NCBI GenBank assembly: GCA_003116975.1
Contig: BGKB01000037.1
Span: 390,989-423,480, forward strand
Length of the DNA: 32,492 bases
Direction: 5' to 3'
Source of the DNA: Aurantiochytrium sp. KH105
Lineage: Eukaryota > Sar > Bigyra > Thraustochytrida > Thraustochytriidae
A program made the translations under genes and the position numbers. Positions 20,813 to 31,000 of the stretch are shown in pieces (the first letter of the stretch is position 1; the number at the start of each line of letters is the position of its first letter). The notes under the pieces are model-generated. The model saw only the letters and a list, made by a program, of their open reading frames with translations. It made no database searches and was not told the DNA's origin.

Positions 20813-22043
20813 CGGCGCCGTGCGCTGCTGCGGCTGCGCGGCGCGGGCTGGGCGTCAGGCGCGTCCTCGAGGCCTGCACCAGTGAGTGACCCGCAGGACG
20901 GCGAACATGAAGATGAGATGAAGATGAAGATGAGGTGCGCTGAGATGGCGGGCGGGCGCTGAGCGCGACAGAGCTAGGGAGCTGGCGAGCGAGCTGCAGG
21001 GCGGGCGGGCGTCCGAAGTTGCCGCCGTCGAGGAAGCAGCAGAGCGGCCGCGGGCTGCCGGCCTCTGGGTACGCACTCGACATGACACGAGACGGCACGA
21101 GCGAGCACGCACACGCCCGCCAGACCAGCGCTCGCTCACAGGCTCCGCAGACAGAGTGACAGTGCGGCGCGTCGCTGGAACAGGAGAGAACACCGGCTGG
21201 CCGCAGAGAACGCGAGGCGCGTCACAAGGTGGCATCCGCACCGGACCCGGAGCCGCCCGCCCCTCTGCCCGGGTCGCGCGGCGCGGGGTCCGGTGCGCGG
21301 AGGGGGAGGGAACGGGCAGCACAATTTTCAATTCACGATGACTCGTGTCGCGCGTTTGGAGGCGCGGAGCCGGCGGGGCCTGCTCCTGCTCGCTGCCGCT
21401 TGCTCGCTGTCGCTTGCTCCGGCCTGCCTGCCGCCGCCGCTGCAGGCGCGGGAGGCGCTGGCCGGCTGGCTGGCCGGCCGGCCGGCTGCAGCTCCACCGA
21501 CGGCGCAGTGCAGGCAGGCCGGGTGCGCGGCGAGTCAGAGCGCGCGCAAATGGACAAAGGCGGCGCGGGACCCGTATAAGTCTGTGGGAGCAAGTGAAAG
21601 AATTGGGCGCGCATTGCATGGCACTGCGCTGCATCATTGCATTGTGTTGACGCCCTTGCACTTTCGACCCCGCTCTTCCTCTTTTCTCTCTCTGCTTCTG
21701 GCTTGCTTGCCTTCCTTCCTTCCTTCCTTTCTTTCTTTCTTTCTGCGCCTCTGATTCCTCTCTGTGCGCGGGGCCCGGCAAGTGCAATTTGGAGGAATTT
21801 CCATTTGGGCCTGCCGAAGCAGGCAGGGTGATTTGAACTCGGCCGGCCTCGGAATTCAAACAAAACCCCATCGTCGATCGACCAATCCCGCCGTCGATCT
21901 CTGTCGGTCTGCTGCTGTTGAGCAGGAGACGGGACGACACGACACGAGACGAGAAGACCGAGCGCACGCGCACACGCTCACGCCCGGCCGTCGGCGACTG
22001 GCAGCCTCCTAGGCGCGCACGCACGCACGCAACCCCCCCCCCC

Positions 22044-22364
22044 NNNNNNNNNNNNNNNNNNNNNNNNNNNNNNNNNNNNNNNNNNNNNNNNNNNNNNNNN
22101 NNNNNNNNNNNNNNNNNNNNNNNNNNNNNNNNNNNNNNNNNNNNNNNNNNNNNNNNNNNNNNNNNNNNNNNNNNNNNNNNNNNNNNNNNNNNNNNNNNNN
22201 NNNNNNNNNNNNNNNNNNNNNNNNNNNNNNNNNNNNNNNNNNNNNNNNNNNNNNNNNNNNNNNNNNNNNNNNNNNNNNNNNNNNNNNNNNNNNNNNNNNN
22301 NNNNNNNNNNNNNNNNNNNNNNNNNNNNNNNNNNNNNNNNNNNNNNNNNNNNNNNNNNNNNNNN
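22044..22364. other. Assembly gap (321 N)
   Basis: Unresolved bases, preceded by ACGC repeats and a run of about eleven C. The homopolymer and repeats probably stopped the assembly. Frames drawn across it are meaningless. Confidence 0.99.
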
Positions 22365-22753
22365 CCCCGCCTCCTTCTTACGGTCCTGAGTCGCAACGCA
22401 AGCCGGCGTGGACCACCTCCAACTTTCTCTCCATCTCCATCCAGCCACTCGAGGCTCTCTCTCGCAAGAGAGAGCTTAAGCACGCCAAGAAGCGCGGCGT
22501 CGGCTCCGTCACCGCTGGCTTTTGGCGGTCTGTCAGTGCGCGTCAGACAGGCACGACTCGCGCGCGAGAGCGAAAGCGAGAGAGAGAAAAAGGAAAAAAG
22601 GGAGGCCTGACCCCCTTGCGAACCGAGTTCTAGCTCACCGTCCCTTGCCTCTTGCTTGCGCGAACGCGCGCGCATTTGCAAACAAAGCGGAATCTCTTCC
22701 CTCCTTCACGTCCTTCTTTTCCTCTTGCTTGCCACCCACAAAAGCTCACAAGG

Positions 22754-24694
22754 ATGCAGTCCCTCCGTCGCGCAGCCAAGCCCGCTGCCGCGGTCGCCGC
22801 CGCGGCGACGCTGGCGGCCGCGGCCATCGCCTTCACAGAGACCAGCAATGGTGACAAGAGCGACAAGGTCGTCAAATGCCAGGCCTTCCCGCTCACGCGC
22901 AAGGTGCGAGAGTCAAACCTTACCAAGACGCTCCCGATTGCCTGCAGGGATGGAACCATGGTGTTCCCGTGGTCGCCGCCCTCGCGCGAAGAGCAGCTCA
23001 AGGAGCTCGAAACTGAAAAGTACGATCTCCTCGTCATTGGTGGCGGCTGCGTCGGCTCCGGCGTCGCCCTTGATGCCGCTACTCGCGGTCTCCGCGTTGC
23101 CGTGGTGGAGCGCGAAGATTTCAGCTCCGGCACATCGAGCAGGTCCACCAAGCTCATTCACGGTGGCGTGCGCTACCTTGAGAACGCCTTCCTCAAGCTC
23201 GACTACGGGCAGTATCTCCTCGTCAAGGAGGCCCTCGAGGAGCGAAGTCACATGCTCCAGGCCGCGCCCTTTATTGCCAAGCCGCTCCCCATCATGGTCC
23301 CCATCGAGGAGTGGTGGAAGGTGCCGTACTACTTTGCCGGCACCAAGGTTTACGACATGGTAGCCGGCAAGAACTCGGGCGTTCCCAGCTCCATGTTTCT
23401 CACCAAGCAGCAGGCGCTCTACAACTTCCCCATGCTCGACCCGTCCAAGATCGCCGGCGCCATTGTCTACTATGACGGCCAAATGGACGACGCTCGCTAC
23501 GGTCTTCTCATCCTCCTCACGGCAATCCAGGCAGGTGCTACGGCTGTCAACTACATGAACGCCGACAAGCTCCTCAAGGACGAAGACGGCAAGCTTTGCG
23601 GTGCCCGCGTTCGCGACAGGCAGACGGGCAAGATCATTGATGTGCGTGCCACTGCCGTCGTCAACGCAACGGGCCCCTTCTCGGACGCCGTGCGCCACAT
23701 GGCCAACGACCCCAACGGCGAGGACAACGGTCCCTCCACGGAGAAGGCGGAGCAGGACATTATTGTGCCCGCTGGCGGCATCCACGTTACGCTCTCGGAC
23801 GATTTCAGCCCTTCTCAAATGGGTCTCATTGTTCCCAACACCTCGGACGGCCGCGTTCTCTTCTTCCTTCCATGGAGTGGTGGCACCATCGTTGGAACCA
23901 CCGACTCGGCCACCCCGCTCACCATGCGCCCCAAGCCCAGCCTTGCAGAGGTTGACTTTGTTCTCGCCGAGTGTGGCAGGTACCTCAACCGCCGCGTTTC
24001 CCACGATGACGTACGCGCCGCCTGGTCGGGCATTCGCCCTCTCGTCCGCGACGTCAACGCCAAGGACACCAAGGCGATCTCCCGCGAGCACGTCGTCGAG
24101 GTTTCCAAGAGCGGTCTCATCACGATTGGCGGCGGCAAGTGGACCACGCAGCGTCGCATGGCCCAGGATGCCGTCGACCGTGTCCTCAAGGAGCACCCGC
24201 GCATGGGTGGCAAGGCCGGCCCGTGCGCCACCCTTGGTCTCAAGCTCATCGGCGCCGACCGCGCTGGCATCATTTGCGACCAAAAGTACGATATCGTCAC
24301 CGTCACGCTGCGCGAGGACTACGGCTTCGATCGCGACATTGCACAGCACCTCGTCAGCTCGTACGGTACACGCGCTCTGCAGATCGCAGAGATCATTAAG
24401 CACGGCTACCCGACGCGTGCCAAGGGATTGCACCCCAAGCGCCTCGTCGCCAAGCACCCGGTCCTCGAGGCCGAGGTTGCCTTTGCCGTCAAGCACGAGT
24501 ATGCCGTCACTGCCGTCGATGTGCTCGCGCGCCGGACCCGTCTTGCCTTTGTCGACCACGACGCTGCCGTTGAGGCCGTGCCTCAGGTTGTCAAGCTCAT
24601 GGGTACTATGCTTGGATGGTCGCGCACCAAGTGCACCGAGGAGACCGAGGCTGCCCTCACCTTCCTCGAGACTATGAAGCTGCCTGAAGAGTGA
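22754..24694 (+). CDS. GPD2: FAD-dependent glycerol-3-phosphate dehydrogenase, mitochondrial
   Basis: This enzyme oxidises glycerol-3-phosphate to dihydroxyacetone phosphate and passes electrons to ubiquinone; it is the mitochondrial half of the glycerol-phosphate shuttle. From the ATG at 22754 it has 646 residues. Residues 1-27 (MQSLRRAAKP plus an Ala-rich hydrophobic stretch) fit a mitochondrial presequence with inner-membrane anchor, as in yeast Gut2. The FAD-binding Rossmann motif is LLVIGGGCVGSGVALDAATR (92-111). The family signature FSSGTSSRSTKLIHGGVRYL lies at 123-142. Later come AWSGIRPLV and TIGGGKWTTQRRMAQDAVD. The C-terminal domain is present, without the EF-hands of the animal enzyme. 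No introns are seen. Codons are strongly biased to C/G third positions, suggesting high expression. It converges with the phosphatase gene 201 bp away. Confidence 0.97.
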   Translation: MQSLRRAAKPAAAVAAAATLAAAAIAFTETSNGDKSDKVVKCQAFPLTRKVRESNLTKTLPIACRDGTMVFPWSPPSREEQLKELETEKYDLLVIGGGCVGSGVALDAATRGLRVAVVEREDFSSGTSSRSTKLIHGGVRYLENAFLKLDYGQYLLVKEALEERSHMLQAAPFIAKPLPIMVPIEEWWKVPYYFAGTKVYDMVAGKNSGVPSSMFLTKQQALYNFPMLDPSKIAGAIVYYDGQMDDARYGLLILLTAIQAGATAVNYMNADKLLKDEDGKLCGARVRDRQTGKIIDVRATAVVNATGPFSDAVRHMANDPNGEDNGPSTEKAEQDIIVPAGGIHVTLSDDFSPSQMGLIVPNTSDGRVLFFLPWSGGTIVGTTDSATPLTMRPKPSLAEVDFVLAECGRYLNRRVSHDDVRAAWSGIRPLVRDVNAKDTKAISREHVVEVSKSGLITIGGGKWTTQRRMAQDAVDRVLKEHPRMGGKAGPCATLGLKLIGADRAGIICDQKYDIVTVTLREDYGFDRDIAQHLVSSYGTRALQIAEIIKHGYPTRAKGLHPKRLVAKHPVLEAEVAFAVKHEYAVTAVDVLARRTRLAFVDHDAAVEAVPQVVKLMGTMLGWSRTKCTEETEAALTFLETMKLPEE

Positions 24695-24895
24695 TCGAGT
24701 CGTCGGCTCCGACAGTCTGCAACGTCTCCCTCATCGATCACGTGTGCACCCTAGAAGCAAAGCTAACTTATCCTCTCTATCTTTTTATCTATGTGGGACT
24801 GTTTGCTATGTGTATGCAAGGTGAACGAACTCATGTCTTGTGAATCTCACAGATTCTATAAACCAGGGGCCTGACAGTAAATGTTTCTGAGATTC

Positions 24896-27175
24896 TCATG
24901 TGGTCTGTGCCAGAATATCCACGCTTTCGTCAGGAGCATTCGACAAACCCGACCCAAAAAGTAACTGAACGTCCACAATTGCGGCTGCTTCGAGAATCTG
25001 GCTGCGCACAATGTCCTGCTCGACGTCCATACCAAAGCTCTCTTCCAGTTCCGTCTCTGCATCCATTTGCTCCTCATACCCAACATCCTCGCCTTCTCCT
25101 TCTGTTTTCGACTCCCCTTCCTCCACTTGCATGGTTGAGGTTCTTTCATCATCCATGATGATCTCAGCAGGTTCGAGGTCTGGGGCGCTAAAGGTGGTTC
25201 TTTTCACCCCTGGAACCGCCATTGGAGGCGTGGCTACGGCAGCGCGAGCCCGGTCTGGTGCGTCTGAAGAAGCCGGGCGATTGATGTCCGAGGGGATGAC
25301 CTTTCCGGCGACCATCGCTCCAGACGCTGTCGCCACGAGCGCTCTGCGAAGCGGGCGACGGCCAAGCACCGCCTCATCCGGCAAAAGTCGCGCGAGTGAA
25401 GCATGGCGCCGCATATGCGGCCAGTAGTGTTCAAAGCTCAGCTCAACGCCGACAACTCCGCAGTTCTCGATCTTGAATCGCCGCAGCTGGTCCAAAAGTG
25501 AGCGTTTCGCCGCATAATCGGGATGCTGCATGTCCAGATCCCACGACAAGGACTGAAAAAGGTGCTTGAAGAAGAGCGAATGACCGACGACAATGATTTC
25601 CCGTTCCGGGCGGTATCGAATTGTATTTACAAAGTCCTCGGTCCTTGCGACCACGCTTGCACGCGATTCCTTGGTGGCAATCCACCATTCTGATTCGGCG
25701 TCATATGGATCAACGCCCTGGACTCCAGCTTCCCAGTTGCTATGCAAGTCTCCGCATTCGTCTCGCAACAGCTGCTTTGCGCGCAAAAAGCTCTCCTCGC
25801 CGCAAACAGCCCCCATGGAATCCTTGCCCAGCAAATTTTGAACCTCACGAGCACAGGTGAGCAGCGTAATGCCAGTCTCGAGCGCACAAGGATGATGCTG
25901 CAGTCCGAGCAGCGCAGTCTGCAAGGATCGGGTGAGTGGTGAGCTGAAAATTGCTTTCGCTCGGAAAAATCCGGCCTCCAAAGACTCATTCTCCTTCTCT
26001 TCCTTTTCCTCTTGTTCTTGCTCTTGGGCGTCAAGACGCGTCTTCGAGCTGTCACACGCGGGTAGATCAGCTTGCCCCATCGTTGCTTGTGCAGCGATCG
26101 CAGACATGGCAGCAGCGGCAGCGCGCGGGTCTATCGTTTGATTCAGCAGATCCTCGTCCTCTTCGCGACGATTTGACTCAACGTTTGCCTCGAAGCGCCA
26201 TCGCTTGTTGAGATCGATCGCCTGCTGCGCTCCAGTCTTGTTGAGTGGATGATCGCGAAAGGCAAGCATGCCAACCACGTTGCGACGCGCCTGCGCCCGA
26301 TTCCAACGAGATTCGCCGTGGCGAACCAAGTACAGCTTTTTGCGTCCTGGCACAGAGAACACGCGACGAATACGGATGGTTACGCCTGGATCCTTTCTCA
26401 GAGGCAACGCGATGATCTCTCTATTCACTCCGAGATCTGCGACCGAGCATTGCGCAGTCCCAATGACACGAGCTGCACCAAGCAGATTACGATCGCTGAT
26501 GACCTCCAATTGCAGAATATCCGTAGCCTCTGCGAAAGGAAGCATTTGTCGGAACGTGTACCATGTTGGGCGTTTGGTATTGAAGCGTTTGTTGGTCAAG
26601 CCTTGGCTTAACACAATAAAGGACTCTCCGCTTTTACGAACCACAGAGACGCGCATATGCACGTCCGAAAGAGGTTGTGCGAGGCCTTGCATGTCAATCA
26701 GTTCCAACACGAGCTCCTGGTCTTTGGACAAGGGTGGCAGTCCTGGCCGTGTGCGTTTCGTTGCAAAGCCTGGCTTTGGCGACGTTGGTGAAAGTTTGCT
26801 AAATAGTTTGGCAGCACGTGAGGGAATGCTTACCTCCAGTGCGCCTCCTCGTTGACCTTTTCCTCGTTCATAATAGTCTTCCTCTCGAAGCTGTTTCGTC
26901 TGCGATTTCTGCTCCTCTTGTTGTTGCTGCTGTGGTTGCTTTGTCTCCTGTTGCTCTTGTGGTTGTTGTTTCGTCTGCTGCTGTTGCCTGGATTGCTGCT
27001 GATGCTGCTGCAGACCTTGTTTTCGAATCGCCGCGTACTCGCGCGCCGCAAAGAGTGCGCGCGTAGAATCTGCACCATCGGAATCTCTCTCGGGAAGTTG
27101 TCCTTGTGTTTTTCGTCGTCGAGGTCTCGTCGGCTCATCAACCGCGGCGATGCCTCGCGAAAGTCCGCCTCCCAT
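24896..27175 (-). CDS. C2-domain histidine phosphatase (phosphoglycerate mutase-like), predicted myristoylated
   Basis: From the ATG at 27175 the product has 759 residues; the frame's extension to 27187 starts at GTG, not ATG. It begins MGGGLSRG, fitting an N-myristoylation site (Gly2, Ser6). A Gln-rich linker (55-95) is followed by a C2-like domain (~152-272; LVLELIDMQGLAQPLSD, DILQLEVISDRNLLGAARVI). The histidine phosphatase domain follows: KLYLVRHGESRWN (nucleophile His286), IFSSPLTRSLQTALLG (Arg416), CAREVQNLLG (Glu444) and IIVVGHSLFFKHLF (His532). A ~90-residue insert with an acidic Gln/Glu tract lies between the RHG motif and Arg416. The tail is acidic and disordered-looking. Lipid anchor plus C2 suggest action at a membrane. 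The substrate is unknown; glycolytic mutase is unlikely given the extra domains. Confidence 0.85.
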   Translation of the reverse strand: MGGGLSRGIAAVDEPTRPRRRKTQGQLPERDSDGADSTRALFAAREYAAIRKQGLQQHQQQSRQQQQTKQQPQEQQETKQPQQQQQEEQKSQTKQLREEDYYERGKGQRGGALEVSIPSRAAKLFSKLSPTSPKPGFATKRTRPGLPPLSKDQELVLELIDMQGLAQPLSDVHMRVSVVRKSGESFIVLSQGLTNKRFNTKRPTWYTFRQMLPFAEATDILQLEVISDRNLLGAARVIGTAQCSVADLGVNREIIALPLRKDPGVTIRIRRVFSVPGRKKLYLVRHGESRWNRAQARRNVVGMLAFRDHPLNKTGAQQAIDLNKRWRFEANVESNRREEDEDLLNQTIDPRAAAAAMSAIAAQATMGQADLPACDSSKTRLDAQEQEQEEKEEKENESLEAGFFRAKAIFSSPLTRSLQTALLGLQHHPCALETGITLLTCAREVQNLLGKDSMGAVCGEESFLRAKQLLRDECGDLHSNWEAGVQGVDPYDAESEWWIATKESRASVVARTEDFVNTIRYRPEREIIVVGHSLFFKHLFQSLSWDLDMQHPDYAAKRSLLDQLRRFKIENCGVVGVELSFEHYWPHMRRHASLARLLPDEAVLGRRPLRRALVATASGAMVAGKVIPSDINRPASSDAPDRARAAVATPPMAVPGVKRTTFSAPDLEPAEIIMDDERTSTMQVEEGESKTEGEGEDVGYEEQMDAETELEESFGMDVEQDIVRSQILEAAAIVDVQLLFGSGLSNAPDESVDILAQTT

Positions 27176-27783
27176 GACCCGCTGCACGGAGCCTTTCTTT
27201 GCAGCTTGTGATGCTTGCTCTCGCTCTCGCTCTTGCTCTGTTTTTCAGAACCCCAATGCGCGCAAAGCTAGCAGGCAATCTTCGTGCGCATCGCCGCCGC
27301 CGAAGAAGCGCGTTTGCGTTTCTCCTGTGCTTTCGTCAAACGAACGATGGCCGGTCCCCTCTACGAGCAACGTGTCACGAACGACGGCCACGCGGGCGGG
27401 CGGGCGTGCGTGCGTGCTTCTCTTGACTGCCAACTGCAATAATTATGCTAGCTCGCCCCAAGAAAAAGGAAGACTCCAGAGTCCTCGATGTTATTATGCT
27501 TGCAAATTGGCTGACGTAAAAGTTCAAGTTTTCACGAGTCATCAACGGCTACCGAGGTTCGTGTCCGTGTCTCAGTCGCATCTTTGCGCAAACGCACCCA
27601 CGCACCCACGCACACACGCGCGCGCGCGAACGGGCTGGCTCACGTGCCACTGGGCGCCGCCCGCGCGCAGAACAGCGAGCCAATTCCGCCGGCTGCGGCC
27701 GGATGGGTGCAGCTGCAGCCTGCAAGCAAAGCCTGCAAGCAGCCGCAGCTGCAGCAGAAGCGGTGCACACCCCCCTCATGAAC
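27176..27783. other. Intergenic, upstream of C2-phosphatase
   Basis: No gene is seen. The region is the likely promoter of the phosphatase. It contains CG/CA-rich low complexity (about 27595-27635) and alternating GCAGC/TGCAG at about 27710-27760. The sequence is less AT-rich than the transposon-like DNA that begins just to the right. Confidence 0.45.
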
Positions 27784-27858
27784 GGTGAGTGCTCCATTCG
27801 TATAGACCATTACTTTGGGGNGGTGAGTGCTCCATTCGTATAGACCATTACTTTGGGG
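27784..27858. repeat. 37-bp direct repeat separated by one N
   Basis: The 37 bases at 27784-27820 recur exactly at 27822-27858, with a single undetermined base between. An exact copy either side of one N is what results when two contigs overlap but are joined instead of merged. It may also be the end of the transposon-like element to the right. No other copy is seen in the window. Confidence 0.95.
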
Positions 27859-28031
27859 GTACTCAGTAGTGAGACGCTAAGAGTACTTAATGAAATGCGG
27901 TCGCGGCGCCACGTACAGACTTTAGACCATTTCAATGAGGGAAAAAAACACGATCTTGTTAAAAATTCTTATCCGTTGGAAATCCGTTTGTCTTTTGTTG
28001 GGCACAGCTCTTGTCAAAGGACTGTGCTGGA

Positions 28032-31000
28032 TCAGAGGGAAGATTGGTGATGAAAGCTATCAAGAAAGAGCTCAGCGAGACCAATCTGCACAGCCAAACG
28101 CTTCTGTGGGATCGCATTGTGACCTGGTTCCGGCTGCAACGCCTTGTTGATTTCATCCATACTGAGGCCAGCAACTAGCCCGGCCATCGTCATCATGACA
28201 TGAATTCCGCAATCAAATGTGTTGTCGAGAGGTTGAGCGCCATAATAATTGGCTGGTCCTGTCCACCCATCTGTCGCAAATAAATCGGACGTAGCCGGGG
28301 CCTTCTTCTTTGGGCACTTTGTTCTGCGCCTGCCGCGACGACTACGGCGACTACGCTGGCCAGCCTTAGAAAACGCGTCATTACCCTTTGCAAGCTCGGT
28401 CTCACCTGCCGTCTCATTCAGGTCAATTACAGCCACTACTTTTGATCCTTGCTCTTCGTTCGGAGGTTGTGGGAGGGTCCTAAAATGCTGCCCAATACCT
28501 AAGGCATCAACTAAACCTCTCAAGTGCAAATCGATCACTTCACTTCGTTGCTGGGCGCCTTTCATCGGATCAAAATAATTGAGGCTGCGCTGCTTCACAT
28601 CGAGATACACCAACGTCCAATGAGAGCCGTGACAGATTGGCATAAACAAAAAGTTTAGGTTTCCGGGTACGCCAGGCTCATGCTTTTTGATTCTCTGCCA
28701 GCGTGCGTTGCTTTGAGATGCTTTCAAAGCATTGGCAACCTCATCGCGAAAGTTAGCATCCATGGTACAGGTATCTGTACACACAAATGCGCATCGACCA
28801 CACGAAGGAGCTTTACTAAAGTTGTGATCGCGAAGGATTTCAACAAAAACCTTCATAACGAATGAGGTCAGCCAACCGGTCTTATCTCGAAGCTGCTGAA
28901 GCCCTCTGATAGTGGCTTCTTGGCGTATCAGTCCATCGTTGAGGCGCCGCCCACTTGGGTAGTTCCTGTGGACAAATTCGAACTGCGCTCGCCCGCTCGT
29001 TACAAAGTCATCCAAGGCACTAAAATAGCAATGAAGGACTTCTTCGTCGCTGATTTTGAGGCTACAAAGCGGGGTAAAAACTCGTGCTGGGGGCGCTTTC
29101 TTGAAGTCCACTCGAGTCAATTTGAGGAGTTCTGATTGTTTCCAGACCTTTAGGTCTCTGTTACATTCCTCACCTGCACGATGCCCCCCGTCTTTCCGCC
29201 TTTGACGACAAACGCTGCAATACCGTTTTGGGTCAAGTTGTTCCACGCAACGCCAAGGTTGATTGGGAAAAGAATGTCCTGGTTCCGTTTGTGCAGGCGT
29301 TATTGGCAATGAAGCTACGCCTTCATGGTGAGTCTCAAGCGGCGCACGTAGCAATCGCATCGTTGTTGTGCTCGAACTGGCTGCTTTAGCCTTGTCAAGC
29401 TTCCCTAGACTCAAGCTTTTGCCTGTTATATCCTCGATTACTTCCTCTGTCATCCCTGTCGCGCGAAGAATTTCTAAGGCCACTTCACACGCCGCTACGT
29501 CGAGGCTCTCGCTGATACGAGTCGCGTCGAGGTTTCTCTTGTTCGCCTTATGATGTTGCTGTTGCCGAAGCTCATTTACAGCACGACGGTCGCTTTGTGG
29601 CGTTTCCCGAATCTTCGTGAACCACTTTAGAAACTCTTTGAAGTGCGTTGAAGTCTTGGGCCGAAGTTGAGCTGCGAGCTCGAGCATTTTTGAATCGGGC
29701 CCAATCAGCTTAGCAATCTCAGCGATCTGCATAGCGCGCCCGCCGACCAACGCATTCCAAATCTGTGCCAATCTTTCAGTCTTATTGAAAACATCGGCGA
29801 GAGAGGGCCAGTCCTGGTAGTGCTCCAAGAGGAGTTTCCCGAAAAGCTTCCTCTCCATTTTGTCGAGCTCTTTCCCCCCAGTCCAAGTAAATGGAATTTC
29901 ATCAATAGTGTCCTGTCCCCGAGGTATGCCCTGGGCTGCAGGACTCGAATGAAGATCGATGTTGGCCCACGCGTCCCGATTATCAGCCTCGGTGCGATCC
30001 ATCAGTAGTTGGCCACCGAGAGTATCTGCGATGGCAACCCAGACATTAGGAACTGGTGTCTTGCATGGCTCCAATGCTTCTCCCTCCAAAGTCGTGGATC
30101 CTTTGACATTCGGCGCTGCCAAAGTAACGTTAGGGATCGCTTTGAAGTACTTGTCAACTTCTTCCGCAGGCGATGATAGAAGTAATGACCTTGTGGATGA
30201 AAGTGCAATAGGAGGTCCCGAGGGCAGGGAGCTTTTCAACGTTGCTGGCCGCGGGGCAGATGACAAAGGCACGGAAGCGATGTGAAGCTGAAATTTACCG
30301 CTTTGCTTTCGAGGACCGGAGTAGGTAGCACTTTCTAAGTGATGCTGAATTTCTGCGCCAAGGCGATCGATGGTCAAGACGTGAAGTTCCACGTCTCGTT
30401 TTTCTACGACGCCGATTTTACGAAGCATCTCGAGCAATGCTTCATGTCCTTTTCGACGAACAAGGTCTGCGGCCATTCTTGCGCCAATATTACCCTTGAT
30501 CTGAGAGGGTCGCGCGAGCGGACACCGGTCGCGCCCTGTGAGTTTTTCGAAGAGTTCCTTCAACTGGAAGTCGGGATGCTGGTGATCATGCAAACCATAC
30601 GCGAGAATCACAGCATGAACCTTGGTGCACAGGCTTAAATCAAGATCCTGTCCATCTTCAACAGAGCTGATTGTTGGAGCTGTCAAGGCTGCTTCCCCGC
30701 GTGCGAAGTTCCGTCGTCCATCTGGATCGATCCACGGTGGAAGAATTGCAAAGCCAATTGCGAGACTCGGATGTAAAACCCCCGGCAAGGCTGCATCGGG
30801 ATACGGAAGCTCATCGCTTCTGAATGCGTTGGAGGTGAACAGGCTGTTCATGCGGAGTCTGTGCGTGCGCGAGAAAAAACGGTCAATCAAAGGATTTCGT
30901 TTATGATTCGGAAACGCCCGAGCAGCACGGCGACGATTATGGTCAAGTGTTGCAGCAAGCAAAAGTGCGTCAGCCCGAAGCAGCCCAACAGGCGCTGCAC

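Larger units (their letters stand above)
20351..22753. other. GC-rich repeat-laden intergenic region with an assembly gap
   Basis: No gene is supported. It contains CTCTC/CCTCT repeats (about 20440-20482), a tandem TGCGG repeat (20763-20812), GGCTGGC/GCCGG-type low complexity (21440-21500), TTCC and TTTC repeats (about 21707-21745), ACGC repeats with a C run just before the gap (22015-22043), and the unresolved run of N. The last 150 bases before 22754 are probably promoter and leader of the glycerol-3-phosphate dehydrogenase gene. Confidence 0.5.

Noticed and set aside
21293..21754. Frame with a signal-peptide-like start (MTRVARLEARSRRGLLLLAAA)
   Set aside because: The hydrophobic part comes from GCTG/CTGC-rich low complexity and the tail from TTCC/TTTC repeats, so it is probably not coding.
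22913..24559. A 548-codon open frame antisense to glycerol-3-phosphate dehydrogenase
   Set aside because: It is a shadow produced by strong G/C third-position bias of the real gene. It has no recognisable domain and the sense frame is unmistakable.
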